From an uncultured Caulobacterales bacterium (lineage in GTDB: Bacteria; Pseudomonadota; Alphaproteobacteria; Caulobacterales; Maricaulaceae): DNA of 64,000 nucleotides. This document shows positions 51,980 to 60,661 of this stretch, piece after piece; positions within the stretch are counted from its first letter, which is position 1, and each line of letters begins with the position of its first letter. The translations under genes were made by a program, and so were the position numbers. The stretch covers positions 186,001 to 250,000 of the forward strand of contig CALLIK010000007.1 of NCBI GenBank assembly GCA_938009235.1. Direction: 5' to 3'. The notes under the pieces are model-generated. The model was given only the letters and a program-made list of their open reading frames with translations, was not told the origin of the DNA and ran no database searches.

Positions 51980-53157
51980 GTTTTAGACGCCTAGAAACAG
52001 TCGACCTTATTGGTAAAACAGCCATCGTACGTGTGGATTTCAACGTCCCACGTAACGCCGACGGTGACATTACAGATGACACGCGGATACAATCCGCCCT
52101 GCCAACCATTAAGCACCTACAAGCTAAGGGCGCGAAAACCGTGCTTCTCTCGCATTTTGGTCGTCCGAAAGGACAACACAATCCTGCGATGTCGCTCCAA
52201 TTCATCGTCCCAGCCCTAGAAGCTGCACTTGGTAAAAAAGTCACCTTTATTGAAAAACCAAGCCCAACCCTCATCGCGGAGCTAGATCAGGACGCCATTG
52301 TCCTTGTCGAAAACACACGGTTTACTACCATGGAAACTGAAGGCCATCCTGACATGGCTAAGTTTCTAGCTAGCCTTGGCGATGTATTCATCATGGACGC
52401 GTTTTCAGCATCCCATCGTAAACATGCGAGTAGCGCCGTCATTGGTGAATATCTTCCCTCTTATGCGGGCCTCGCGATGGAACGCGAATTGGACCATTTA
52501 GCAGCTGCCTTAGATCATCCAAAAACGCCTGTTATGGCATTGGTTGGCGGCGCGAAGGTCAGTTCAAAAATTGACCTATTGGAAAACCTAGTATCCCGTC
52601 TTGATACGCTCGTCATTGGCGGCGGCATGGCCAATACTTTCTTATATGCACAAGGCTATGATGTTGGCGCATCCCTGTGCGAAAAAGACCTCCGCGACAA
52701 AGCTCTCGACATTCTCAAGGCCGCAGAAAACGCCAATTGCCGTATTGTGCTTCCGATTGATGTTGTTGTCGCGACAGAGTTCAAAGCTAATGCTGAGAGC
52801 CGCGTTTGCGCCTTAGATGCGGTTAAATCCAATGAGATGATTTTAGATGCGGGCCCTGAAACGGTGAGCGTGATTTTAGATGTTATGGACGCCTCTAAAA
52901 CCTTAATCTGGAACGGACCTTTAGGCGCATTCGAAATGACGCCCTTTGATACCTCAACGGTTGAATGCGCAAAATATGCAGCCAAACTCTGCCGCAAGGA
53001 CGCCATCACGGCGGTTGCAGGCGGTGGCGACACTGTTGCAGCGCTCGCACTAGCCGATGTTCTCGACGACTTTACCTTTATCTCTACAGCTGGCGGAGCT
53101 TTCCTAGAATGGATGGAAGGCAAACCTCTGCCCGGCGTAGATATTCTCAAAGCCTAA
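51976..53157 (+). CDS. pgk: Phosphoglycerate kinase
   Basis: 393 residues. The ATG at 51976 overlaps the gap stop (ATGA); the longer open frame from 51910 lies within gap. RVDFNVP, HFGRPKG, VENTRF, the GGAKVSSKI loop and the C-terminal GGGDTVAAL nucleotide-binding motif are in order. One catalytic stretch reads DAFSASHRKHAS where most enzymes have DAFGTAHRAHAS, a conservative variation. Part of the gap-pgk-fba glycolytic operon. Confidence 0.95.
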   Translation: MSFRRLETVDLIGKTAIVRVDFNVPRNADGDITDDTRIQSALPTIKHLQAKGAKTVLLSHFGRPKGQHNPAMSLQFIVPALEAALGKKVTFIEKPSPTLIAELDQDAIVLVENTRFTTMETEGHPDMAKFLASLGDVFIMDAFSASHRKHASSAVIGEYLPSYAGLAMERELDHLAAALDHPKTPVMALVGGAKVSSKIDLLENLVSRLDTLVIGGGMANTFLYAQGYDVGASLCEKDLRDKALDILKAAENANCRIVLPIDVVVATEFKANAESRVCALDAVKSNEMILDAGPETVSVILDVMDASKTLIWNGPLGAFEMTPFDTSTVECAKYAAKLCRKDAITAVAGGGDTVAALALADVLDDFTFISTAGGAFLEWMEGKPLPGVDILKA

Positions 53158-53190
53158 TTAAAAAACTGAAATAACGACTGGAGTACAGAC

Positions 53191-54237
53191 ATGGATCTCG
53201 AAGCCCTAAATAAAATTGCCCTTAAAATGGTTGAGCCCGGCACAGGCATTCTCGCCGCCGACGAAAGCACTGGCACAATCGGTAAACGGTTTGCGTCAAT
53301 CAACACAGAAAATACGGAAGACAACCGCCGCGATTGGCGTGAGATGTTATTCCGCTCGCAGCCTGCTATGCAAAAACATATCAGCGGCGTTATCTTATTT
53401 GATGAAACTTTGCGTCAATCCGCAGCTGACGGCACACCCTTCGTAAAATTGATCAATGATGCAGGCGCAATTCCAGGCATCAAAGTCGACAAAGGCATTA
53501 CGCCGCTCGCGGGCCGCCCAGGCGAAACGATTACACAGGGCCTCGACGGTCTTCGCGAACGCCTTGCTGAATACTACGAGCTCGGTGCACGCTTTGCCAA
53601 ATGGCGCGCAGTGATCGAAGTCTCTCATCCTGACGTCAAAGTTGGCAGAACACCAACAAATGGCGGCGCAAAAGCCAACAATCACGCCCTGGGTCGTTAT
53701 GCTGCGCTTTGCCAAGAAGCGGGTATCGTTCCAATCGTAGAACCTGAAGTTCTTATGGGCGGACATCACTCTGTTGAGCGCTGCCACGAAGTCACAGAAC
53801 GCGTTCTGAACTCTCTCTTCACTGAACTATATGAGCAAGGTGTTGCACTAGAAGGCATCGTCCTCAAACCAAATATGGTTGTCGCAGGTAAGCTCTGCGA
53901 CGTGCAGCCATCGCGTGATGAAATCGCAGAACGTACAATCAAAGTGTTGAAAGACACTGTGCCATCTGCTGTTCCTGGCATCGCATTCCTCTCTGGTGGA
54001 CAAGAAAATGAAGAAGCCACACAGAACTTGGATATGATGAATAAGCTCGGTGGGTTCCCATGGAAACTAACCTACTCATTCGGCCGCGCATTACAGCAAT
54101 CTGCATTGTTCGCTTGGCAGGGTAAGGCTGAGAATTATGACGCCGCGCAAACGGCCTTTAACCATCGTGCCCGCATGAATGGTCTCGCCAGCACAGGTGA
54201 GTGGAGTGCAGAGCTCGACAATACAGTCGATGCTTAA
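53191..54237 (+). CDS. Class I fructose-bisphosphate aldolase
   Basis: 348 residues of the eukaryote-like class I (Schiff-base) family. LAADESTGTIGKRF is the N-terminal hallmark, KWRAVIEV and EPEVLMGGHHSVERC carry active-site residues, and LEGIVLKPNMVVAG holds the Schiff-base Lys. FLSGGQENEEAT is the phosphate-binding end. The family usually shows EPEVLMDGDH, so the GG-H form here is a small deviation. Class I aldolase after pgk is common in alphaproteobacteria. Thirty-three bases after pgk, GGAGTA upstream of the ATG. Confidence 0.94.
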   Translation: MDLEALNKIALKMVEPGTGILAADESTGTIGKRFASINTENTEDNRRDWREMLFRSQPAMQKHISGVILFDETLRQSAADGTPFVKLINDAGAIPGIKVDKGITPLAGRPGETITQGLDGLRERLAEYYELGARFAKWRAVIEVSHPDVKVGRTPTNGGAKANNHALGRYAALCQEAGIVPIVEPEVLMGGHHSVERCHEVTERVLNSLFTELYEQGVALEGIVLKPNMVVAGKLCDVQPSRDEIAERTIKVLKDTVPSAVPGIAFLSGGQENEEATQNLDMMNKLGGFPWKLTYSFGRALQQSALFAWQGKAENYDAAQTAFNHRARMNGLASTGEWSAELDNTVDA

Positions 54238-54272
54238 TTCCGGGGCTTAATTTTGCGGCTTAAACACTATTT

Positions 54273-54310
54273 ATTTAGCGGCATCAGTATTTATGTTGAT
54301 GCCGCTAAAT
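54273..54310. terminator. Perfect 14-bp hairpin shared by fba and glmM
   Basis: ATTTAGCGGCATCA (54273-54286) and TGATGCCGCTAAAT (54297-54310) pair perfectly around a 10-base loop. It lies between the convergent stops of fba (54237) and glmM (54315) and probably serves as a bidirectional terminator. The A/T at the stem ends gives each direction a short T stretch. Confidence 0.85.
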
Positions 54311-54314
54311 TCGC

Positions 54315-55661
54315 CTAATTGATTATTGTACCGATGATCTCAATCAGAGAGTCGGTAACGGCCTCAACGACAGCCAGATCATCACCTTCCGCCATAACCC
54401 GAATGAGGGGTTCTGTGCCAGAGGCCCGAATTAACACGCGTCCCGACGTTCCCAATTTCAACTCAGCCGCTTTAACCGCAGATAGAAGCTCAGGATGGCC
54501 CATCGGACTTTGGCCTGTGAATCGAATGTTCTTTAGGATTTGCGGGACAGGTTCAAAAACGGACAGAACCTCACTCGCCTTTTTACCCTGACGTTTGATT
54601 TCAGCTAAAACCTGAAGCGCAGCCATCGTGCCATCTCCTGTCGGGCTATATTCAGTCATCAAAAGATGACCCGATTGTTCGCCGCCCAAATTATATCCGT
54701 CTTCACGCATACGCGCAGCAACATGACGATCGCCCACCGCTGTGCGGATGAGCGCCATGTCATGCGCCTCTAAATACCGCTCAAGACCTAGATTGGACAT
54801 GACAGTTGCGACAAGGCCGGGCTTAGATAAACGCCCTTGCGCTTTCCAACTTGTCCCGATGAGGCCAAGCAATTGATCTCCGTCAATAATGCGACCTGTT
54901 TCATCACACATGATAAGGCGGTCCGCATCTCCGTCAAAAGCAACGCCAACATCTGCGCCATGCTCCAGAACCTTTTGAGACAAAAGACCCGTTGCTGTGG
55001 ACCCGCACTCTGCGTTGATGTTTTTGCCAGAAGGCGAGACGCCAATTGAGATGACCTCATCTGCGCCAAGTTCCCAAAATGTAGCTGCGCCCGTTTCGAA
55101 CGCCGCGCCATGTGCGCAGTCGACCACAATTTTCATGCCGTCCAATCGAACGCCTGCTGGGAAAGCTGACTTGCAAATCTCAAGATAGCGCGCTTGCAGG
55201 TCAGCCTGCGGATAAGTTCGGCCCAACGCCTCTGACGCAACGAGTGTTGGTTCACTGTCAGCAATCAACGTTTCAAGTTCCGCTTCCGCCTCGTCCGATA
55301 ACTTACAGCCATCCGCGCCAAAGAACTTAATACCATTATCAGGAAAGCTATTATGTGACGCCGTGATCATAATGCCGAAATCAGCACGCAGGGTTTTTGT
55401 CATCAAAGATACGCCTGACGTCGGCAATATACCCGCCAATTTCACATCTACGCCAACGGACGTAAGGCCCGCAACCAAGGCCGCCTCGATCATATCTCCA
55501 GACATGCGCGTGTCTTTCCCGATCACAACGGACGGGCGAGACTCAGCGGATGGGTTGAAATACTGACCCGCGATTTGACCTAAGCGTAACACGCCCATCG
55601 GCGTCATTTTACCTGCATTAGCCAGGCCGCGCACACCATCTGTTCCAAAAAACTTTGTCAT
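54315..55661 (-). CDS. glmM: Phosphoglucosamine mutase
   Basis: Converts glucosamine-6-phosphate to glucosamine-1-phosphate for UDP-GlcNAc, hence peptidoglycan and LPS. 448 residues: KFFGTDGVRG at the N-terminus, phosphoserine loop ITASHNSFPDNG, metal-binding VAFDGDADRLI, GGEQSGHLL and C-terminal RASGTEPLIRVM. Divergently transcribed from glmS, which makes its substrate; they share a 187-bp promoter region. Confidence 0.95.
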   Translation of the reverse strand: MTKFFGTDGVRGLANAGKMTPMGVLRLGQIAGQYFNPSAESRPSVVIGKDTRMSGDMIEAALVAGLTSVGVDVKLAGILPTSGVSLMTKTLRADFGIMITASHNSFPDNGIKFFGADGCKLSDEAEAELETLIADSEPTLVASEALGRTYPQADLQARYLEICKSAFPAGVRLDGMKIVVDCAHGAAFETGAATFWELGADEVISIGVSPSGKNINAECGSTATGLLSQKVLEHGADVGVAFDGDADRLIMCDETGRIIDGDQLLGLIGTSWKAQGRLSKPGLVATVMSNLGLERYLEAHDMALIRTAVGDRHVAARMREDGYNLGGEQSGHLLMTEYSPTGDGTMAALQVLAEIKRQGKKASEVLSVFEPVPQILKNIRFTGQSPMGHPELLSAVKAAELKLGTSGRVLIRASGTEPLIRVMAEGDDLAVVEAVTDSLIEIIGTIIN

Positions 55662-55786
55662 TTTATTCTCTTATGTCTAACGGGCCACGGAAATACAGGC
55701 ATTCAAAAGAGGCATACGCCCACCTCATATTTTAGCCGTATTTCCTATCAATACTCACCTTGTGTTCGTAAAGTCTCAAGAGTTTA

Positions 55787-55805
55787 CCTGTAGAGTGCTT
55801 ACAGG
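55787..55805. promoter_or_regulatory. Inverted repeat in the glmM-glmS divergent promoter region
   Basis: CCTGTA (55787-55792) and TACAGG (55800-55805) form an imperfectly spaced palindrome 44 bases before glmS. It may be a regulator site or an RNA hairpin in the glmS leader. No glmS ribozyme-like element is recognisable, and that class is a Gram-positive feature. Confidence 0.35.
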
Positions 55806-55848
55806 AACGTAAAATATTCCAGTCGAGCTATGAATAAGGCAGACACAT

Positions 55849-57663
55849 ATGTGTGGTATTATCGGAATTGCAGGACGCGGAGTCGTCACAGCGCGCCTTT
55901 TGGACGGATTGAAACGTCTGGAATATCGCGGCTACGACAGCTCTGGCATTGCTGTGCTCACAGATGGAACCCTCGCGCGACGCCGCGCTAAGGGTAAAAT
56001 CGTCGGTCTTGAAGCCCGTATTGATGAACTTCCTTTAGACGGCCAAATCGGCATTGCTCACACACGTTGGGCGACACATGGCGTTCCCAACAAAACAAAT
56101 GCCCATCCGCATATGTCTGGCCGCGTCGCCGTCGTGCATAATGGCATCATCGAAAATTATGCGGAGCTTCGTAAGAGCTTGGCCGATGTGCGCACATTTG
56201 AGAGCGAGACAGACACAGAAGTCGTTGCGCATTTGGTAGATGTAGAACTCAGCAAGGGGCTATCCCCACGCGAAGCTTTTGCCGTGAGCCTAAAGAAGCT
56301 CAAAGGTGCCTATGCCTTTGGCTTGATCATTGATGGCAACCCAGACGAAATTTATTGCGCCCGCGCAGGCTCGCCTTTGGCGCTAGGGATTGGCGAAACT
56401 GAACATTATCTCGGCTCTGACGCGATGGCACTCGCGCAGTTAACGAGTGAATTGATCTATCTCGAAGAAGGCGATTGGGCGATTTTACGCCCTGATAGCT
56501 TCGAAATATTTGACGAAAATGACGCGCCAGTGACGCGCGAAACGACACTCATTAAAGGCGGCCCAGCCATCGCCGAAAAAGGTGAGTTCGCTCACTTCAT
56601 GCTCAAAGAAGTCTATGAGCAACCTGAAACGGTTACTCGGACGCTCGTCGATTATTTGGATGACAACGGCCAAGCGAAGCTACCTGCCGACATAGATTTT
56701 AAAGACTTTGACCGCGTGATTATCATTGCTTGCGGCACAGCGTTCTATGCGGGCATGGTCGCAAAATATTGGCTCGAGCAAGTCGCAGGACTCGCCGTAG
56801 ACATCGATGTCGCCTCTGAGTTCCGCTATCGTCGCCCTATCGTTGGCGAAAAATCACTCTTCATTGCGGTGTCACAATCAGGCGAAACGGCAGACACTTT
56901 GGCGGCTCTACGCTATTGCAAAGAGAACGGCCTAAAAACCGCCGCCCTCGTCAATGTTATGACTTCAACTATGGCGCGCGAGGCAGACATTGCTCTGCCA
57001 ATCAACGCGGGTCCAGAAATCGGCGTGGCGTCAACCAAAGCCTATACATCACAGCTAACGGCCCTCGCCGCGCTGACGATTGCAGCGGCCTCTTCGCGCG
57101 GGACATTGACGAAAGACGAAGCTGTCCGCCTGACGGGTGAGCTTCTCACCTTGCCAAGCAAGATCATGGAAGCCCTAAAGTTAGATGCGCATATCAAAGG
57201 TATGGCAGCTGAGCTTGCGAAAGCCTCCTCGGCCTTCTTCCTTGGCCGTGGTAGCCAAGTTCCGATTGCCTTCGAAGGTGCGTTAAAACTCAAAGAAATT
57301 TCTTACATTCACGCCGAAGGCTATGCAGCGGGCGAATTGAAACATGGTCCCATCGCCCTGATCGAAGACGGTACGCCCGTGATTGTCCTCGCCCCGCATG
57401 ATGAGTTGTTCGAGAAGACAATATCTAATTTGCAAGAAGTTGCCAGTCGCGGTGCACGTATCACGCTCATCACAGATGCAGCAGGCGCAAAAGCCGCCAG
57501 TGAAATGGCCGACGATATGATCGTTATCCCAGATAGTGATCCATTTGTTGCGCCAATCCTGACGACAATCGCAGTGCAGCTACTCGCCTATCACACGGCT
57601 GTACATCTTGGCACAGACGTAGATCAGCCAAGAAACCTCGCGAAATCAGTCACAGTTGAGTAA
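55849..57663 (+). CDS. glmS: Glutamine-fructose-6-phosphate aminotransferase
   Basis: First committed step to UDP-GlcNAc. The N-terminal glutaminase domain begins MCGIIGIAGRG with Cys as nucleophile, followed by LEYRGYDSSGIA and HTRWATHG. Two SIS domains follow (about 285-420 and 455-590) with CGTAFYAGMV, SQSGETADTL and the C-terminal QPRNLAKSVTVE. 604 residues, normal. Divergent from glmM. No gene follows on the strand for about 900 bases apart from the mobile element. Confidence 0.96.
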   Translation: MCGIIGIAGRGVVTARLLDGLKRLEYRGYDSSGIAVLTDGTLARRRAKGKIVGLEARIDELPLDGQIGIAHTRWATHGVPNKTNAHPHMSGRVAVVHNGIIENYAELRKSLADVRTFESETDTEVVAHLVDVELSKGLSPREAFAVSLKKLKGAYAFGLIIDGNPDEIYCARAGSPLALGIGETEHYLGSDAMALAQLTSELIYLEEGDWAILRPDSFEIFDENDAPVTRETTLIKGGPAIAEKGEFAHFMLKEVYEQPETVTRTLVDYLDDNGQAKLPADIDFKDFDRVIIIACGTAFYAGMVAKYWLEQVAGLAVDIDVASEFRYRRPIVGEKSLFIAVSQSGETADTLAALRYCKENGLKTAALVNVMTSTMAREADIALPINAGPEIGVASTKAYTSQLTALAALTIAAASSRGTLTKDEAVRLTGELLTLPSKIMEALKLDAHIKGMAAELAKASSAFFLGRGSQVPIAFEGALKLKEISYIHAEGYAAGELKHGPIALIEDGTPVIVLAPHDELFEKTISNLQEVASRGARITLITDAAGAKAASEMADDMIVIPDSDPFVAPILTTIAVQLLAYHTAVHLGTDVDQPRNLAKSVTVE

Positions 57664-57879
57664 CGCTTGAATGGGTTAGGGTTACCGCAGATTTTGGTGG
57701 TTGGTGTGGTCATGTGAGAAACAAAACCCCTCTTAATCACTTACATTTTTGCTAAGGGTAAATCTGCAGTCCGTTAATCACTAACTTACAGACGACTTAC
57801 TTTAGCGATTTTAGGACGCCTAGTTTCACTCTCAATAGAGCTTGAGTCCGACTGAAGCCAAGCTGCGCTTGATGCAAAG

Positions 57880-57968
57880 CTAAAAGAAAGACCGAAACAC
57901 GCCCACAACAACATAACCGATAATGATAGCTAGGACTTGTTGCCACACAGGCATCCATTCAAAATTAT
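57880..57968 (-). pseudogene. 3' part of a small membrane-protein gene split by the IS element
   Basis: The minus strand after the element's left end encodes NFEWMPVWQQVLAIII and then GYVVVGVFRSFF followed by TAG at 57882-57880, one transmembrane helix. Its 5' end is missing here: the ATG, the first codons and the ribosome-binding site lie on the other side of the element at 60536-60558. Joined across one copy of the 8-base target duplication, a clean 33-codon frame is restored. The family is unknown. Confidence 0.7.
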
Positions 57969-57976
57969 TATAATTA
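57969..57976. repeat. Target site duplication, left copy
   Basis: TATAATTA, identical to 60532-60539 on the other side of the element. These eight bases belong to codons 3-5 of the interrupted small gene. Confidence 0.93.
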
Positions 57977-58000
57977 GGCGGTTATCCCCTAGGAGTACGT
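57977..58000 (+). repeat. IS terminal inverted repeat, left
   Basis: Starts GGCGGTTATCCCCTAG and ends GTACGT; matches the complement of 60508-60531 at 22 of 24 positions, differing only at positions 17 and 18. Confidence 0.92.
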
Positions 58001-58014
58001 TAAATATGCTATTT

Positions 58015-58470
58015 TTACACGATAAATCCGCCAGATCGCGGATGATATTCCGAGCTAGAGCCGCATTGCCCGCAAAAAAGATTCAGCCCCTTCAGTTGAA
58101 GTACAGATTTTACGGATTTCTGGTAACATGCAGCACATATATGATGCGAAGGTTCGCCGTTTCGTGCATCCTCTTTTACAAGGTAAGTGATGCCGCCCGC
58201 TTCGGTTTCGTGCATCGCGTATCTTGCTTTCTCGGCTTCAAATGTGCGCAAGGACGCGATTTCTTTTTCGAGAGCGCCTTTAGCCTCAACAATCGCCGTC
58301 ATCTCTTGTTGGCTGTCTAGGGCCATCTGTTGGGCGGATAGCAGGCTTTCTTGAACGCTATATATGGCTTCATTTAGTTTCACTCTGTCATCAATACTCT
58401 TGAGAGTTTTCACCGCTGATGCTGTGTAAGAAATTGCATCAAACAGGGCTTTGGTTTCAAATACTGGCAT
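58015..58470 (-). CDS. IS passenger: coiled-coil zinc-ribbon protein
   Basis: 151 residues. The first 90 are helical and coiled-coil-like (SLLSAQQMALDSQQEMTAIV region, EKEIASLRTFEAEKA). The C-terminal 60 form a zinc ribbon with Cys pairs CAAC and CGQC (HICAACYQ, LFCGQCGS). Proteins of this design are frequent in genomic islands and next to transposases, with unknown function. GAGG lies seven bases upstream of the ATG at 58470. It is divergent from the 311-residue passenger, and its stop lies just inside the left terminal repeat. Confidence 0.75.
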   Translation of the reverse strand: MPVFETKALFDAISYTASAVKTLKSIDDRVKLNEAIYSVQESLLSAQQMALDSQQEMTAIVEAKGALEKEIASLRTFEAEKARYAMHETEAGGITYLVKEDARNGEPSHHICAACYQKSVKSVLQLKGLNLFCGQCGSSSEYHPRSGGFIV

Positions 58471-58573
58471 ACTGGTTCCTCATATCTGATTTAAGCTTTC
58501 ATGATTCTCTAAAATTGCATAGCCATTGACCCTCGCCTGTAAGCTGTAATAGGTTCTTAGGCGGAGGTGCTGT

Positions 58574-59509
58574 ATGCAATTGACTGTCCCATTTGAGCTT
58601 GAATACTCGAACGACATTACATCTGTTGATGAGGTTATCAGGTCACTGCAGGCTCAGTCTGAGTTTATATCTGCGGGGTTGGCTATCCTGAACGAGGCCT
58701 ATTCTGACTTAGCGCTGGACAATACCGTAATATCGATTCAAAGAATCGAGACCCACAGTAAGAAATTTGAGTTCGTATTACTCATGCTAGCGTCTTACCA
58801 AACCGACGTGCAGGATTTTATAGTCGGGCAATATGAAGGGGTTTTAGATATGAACATCCCTGAATTTTGGGAACCCGCTGTCAGTATAGCTACATTAGCG
58901 GGGATATATTTCGTTGCCCGTTTTGCATATGACAAGGTCACGGACCCGACAGAAAGCCCTCAAGGTCAACCGCTTATCAACAACAGCTTCAATACAACGG
59001 TTAATCTCCTCGGTGAACATCTTGGCAAGTCTGAAAGCGATATTCACACGATAATTGCTGACGCGCTGCCAAAAACAAAGCGTCTAGCCTTAGCGCGTCA
59101 GGCCGCTAACCTTTTTCGTCCTGCTCGAAATCAGGGAGATGCCTCAATTCGAGTAGGTAAGGATCGTCGAATAGAGCAGAAGGAAATTAAGGAGTTCCCG
59201 ACAGACACCGAGCTTAAAAAATTAGGTGAACCGAGTTCAATAACTGAGGTTGAAGCTGAGGTCGAAATCAGAGCCACAGACCGTGATAAAGGCGGTTCTG
59301 GATGGGCAGGCGTGATTCTAAATAATCCAAAGTACCCTAAGCGGCTGCCTATGGACTTATATCCAAATATCGACCCATCTGACTTAGCTGAACATTCAAC
59401 TGTTCTGGCAGATATTGTGGTGGATGTTGACGTGTCTAGCGACGGCTCCATGAAGCCCAAGAAAATACATATGATTGAATTTCGAGGAGTCGTTGATGAC
59501 AACGCTTAA
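58574..59509 (+). CDS. IS passenger: single-pass membrane protein, unknown
   Basis: 311 residues. An acidic helical N-terminal part (1-95), one hydrophobic segment (about 98-116, AVSIATLAGIYFVARFAYD) and a polar, charged C-terminal part with a likely beta region (ITEVEAEVEIRATDRDKGG, then LADIVVDVDVSSDG). GGAGG lies six bases before the ATG. No family recognised. Its end overlaps the start of the 61-codon gene by 14 bases, so the two are co-translated. The pair may help the element or be unrelated cargo. Confidence 0.7.
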   Translation: MQLTVPFELEYSNDITSVDEVIRSLQAQSEFISAGLAILNEAYSDLALDNTVISIQRIETHSKKFEFVLLMLASYQTDVQDFIVGQYEGVLDMNIPEFWEPAVSIATLAGIYFVARFAYDKVTDPTESPQGQPLINNSFNTTVNLLGEHLGKSESDIHTIIADALPKTKRLALARQAANLFRPARNQGDASIRVGKDRRIEQKEIKEFPTDTELKKLGEPSSITEVEAEVEIRATDRDKGGSGWAGVILNNPKYPKRLPMDLYPNIDPSDLAEHSTVLADIVVDVDVSSDGSMKPKKIHMIEFRGVVDDNA

Positions 59510-59681
59510 GGCCGCTCAAAAAGACCCTGCAGCCCTTGAGGCTTTTATAGCTGAGAGAGAGCCGCTAGACGCCCCTAAGGGCGCTGTGAAGCGCTATATA
59601 GACGCTTCGGCTATCCCTTTGGGAAGCAGTAAAGCAAATCCGTCAGATGACTTTCTGGATGGTCGCGACGATTATACATAA
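59496..59681 (+). CDS. IS passenger: small polar protein, 61 aa
   Basis: The ATG at 59496 (MTTLKAAQKDPAALEAFIAE) is preceded by GAGGAG within the previous gene; the open frame starts seven codons earlier but the ribosome-binding site selects this one. The product is acidic and ends in SDDFLDGRDDYT. No recognised family. The last 71 bases overlap the 3' end of the transposase gene on the opposite strand, a tight packing that suggests the cassette has been inherited as a unit. Confidence 0.6.
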   Translation: MTTLKAAQKDPAALEAFIAEREPLDAPKGAVKRYIDASAIPLGSSKANPSDDFLDGRDDYT

Positions 59682-60489
59682 ATTCGACTTCACTTGCGTA
59701 TCTGTGCAGGTGTTTAGCTGAAACCCAAATATGAGTACCTTTGATTGTCCGCTTTAGGTGCATGAAAAAGCCTTCTGCGGTGTTCGTAGTTTGCCTGTCC
59801 CAACCGACATACTGTTTTGCAGAGTGATCTACTGATTTGTGAGTGTAATTCATATCGACGCGCTTGAGTGCCTTGTAGGCGGCTAGTTCGTCAGTGTGGA
59901 TTTCAGTGTTCGGAAGCACATGCTCCATGATGTGAGGCATGATAGCCATAGTGCCACGGTTCTCGATGACTTCTGTGACAACATCGCCATCATTTTCGAG
60001 CATTGCTAAGACAATCGCTTTGCCTACGCCGCCTTGTCCGCCACGTCTGTAACCGCCGATGAATGTTTCATCAATTTGAACCGTCTTACCTTCACCGCCG
60101 ATAGGTGTGTCACCATCAACGTTAGCCATATGCTCGCGGATTTTATGACCGATGCGCCAAGCAGTCTTATACGTCACGCCTAGTTGGCGCTGTAGCTCTT
60201 TGCCAGACACGCCATTGCGGGACTTGGTGAATAGGAACATCGCGAAGAACCATAGCTGTAGAGGCGTCGTAGAGCCTTCATAGATGGTTCCAGCCATTGG
60301 ATGGATGTGATGACCGCAAGATTGGCAGGAAAACGCTTTCACTTTTGACAGGCGATACCAGCCGCCAGACTTGTTGCACTTAGGGCAAGTGTGGGCGTCA
60401 CCATAACGAACTTCAAAGAGATGCGCTAAACACGCATCATCATTGGGAAATTGCTTAAAAAAGTCTCTGACGGTCTGTTTCATGCCCAT
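59611..60489 (-). CDS. IS1595-family (ISXO2-like) transposase
   Basis: 292 residues. The N-terminal zinc ribbon (CPKCNKSGGWYRL through FSCQSCGHHI, residues 37-62) and helix-turn-helix-like segment bind the terminal repeats. The ISXO2-like DDE domain has VQIDETFIGG (first Asp), IHTDELAAYK (second Asp) and TNTAEGFFMHLKR (Asn/Glu region), with HSAKQYVG typical of the family. Intact start and stop, no frameshift, so the element may be active. The start lies 18 bases inside the right terminal repeat. Confidence 0.94.
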   Translation of the reverse strand: MGMKQTVRDFFKQFPNDDACLAHLFEVRYGDAHTCPKCNKSGGWYRLSKVKAFSCQSCGHHIHPMAGTIYEGSTTPLQLWFFAMFLFTKSRNGVSGKELQRQLGVTYKTAWRIGHKIREHMANVDGDTPIGGEGKTVQIDETFIGGYRRGGQGGVGKAIVLAMLENDGDVVTEVIENRGTMAIMPHIMEHVLPNTEIHTDELAAYKALKRVDMNYTHKSVDHSAKQYVGWDRQTTNTAEGFFMHLKRTIKGTHIWVSAKHLHRYASEVEFMYNRRDHPESHLTDLLYCFPKG

Positions 60490-60507
60490 TGTATGGCATA
60501 CTTATTC

Positions 60508-60531
60508 ACGTACGTCTAGGGGATAACCGCC
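60508..60531 (-). repeat. IS terminal inverted repeat, right
   Basis: Complement begins GGCGGTTATCCCCTAG and ends GTACGT. It pairs with the left repeat at 57977-58000. Confidence 0.92.
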
Positions 60532-60558
60532 TATAATTACGCATAAAACACTCCTTTT
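60532..60558 (-). pseudogene. 5' part of the small gene split by the IS element
   Basis: On the minus strand AAAAGGAG (60558-60551) is followed six bases later by ATG (60544-60542), then CGT AAT TAT before the element. Bases 60532-60539 are the right copy of the target duplication. Removing the element and one duplication copy joins this to 57880-57968 in frame. Confidence 0.7.
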
Positions 60559-60612
60559 CTATAAAAAGGCAGTGTCGTTTGGATTCAAATGTTATGCTAA
60601 TAGTAAAGCAGT

Positions 60613-60632
60613 GTGCATGTAACTACATGCAC
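60613..60632. promoter_or_regulatory. Perfect 20-bp palindrome upstream of the 100-aa membrane protein
   Basis: GTGCATGT-AACT-ACATGCAC has 8-base arms and a 4-base centre, 30 bases before the ATG at 60662. It may be an operator, or an RNA hairpin in the leader. Confidence 0.45.
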
Positions 60633-60661
60633 CAATACGCTATTTTAGAAGGTTGAAGGCC

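Larger units (their letters stand above)
57977..60531. mobile_element. Complete IS1595-type element with three passenger genes
   Basis: A 2,555-bp unit bounded by inverted repeats that begin GGCGGTTATCCCCTAG at both ends (57977-58000 and 60508-60531, 22 of 24 matched). It is flanked by a perfect 8-bp direct repeat TATAATTA (57969-57976 and 60532-60539), the duplication length usual for the IS1595 family. It carries an intact ISXO2-like transposase (59611-60489) and three other genes. Perfect duplication and intact genes point to a recent insertion. Most IS1595 elements are about 1 kb; longer ones with passengers are known in some subgroups. Confidence 0.93.

Noticed and set aside
55662-55848. 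glmS ribozyme or riboswitch in the glmM-glmS gap
   Set aside because: The gap is short and shows only a 6-base inverted repeat; the known glmS ribozyme is confined mainly to Gram-positives and its core is not visible.
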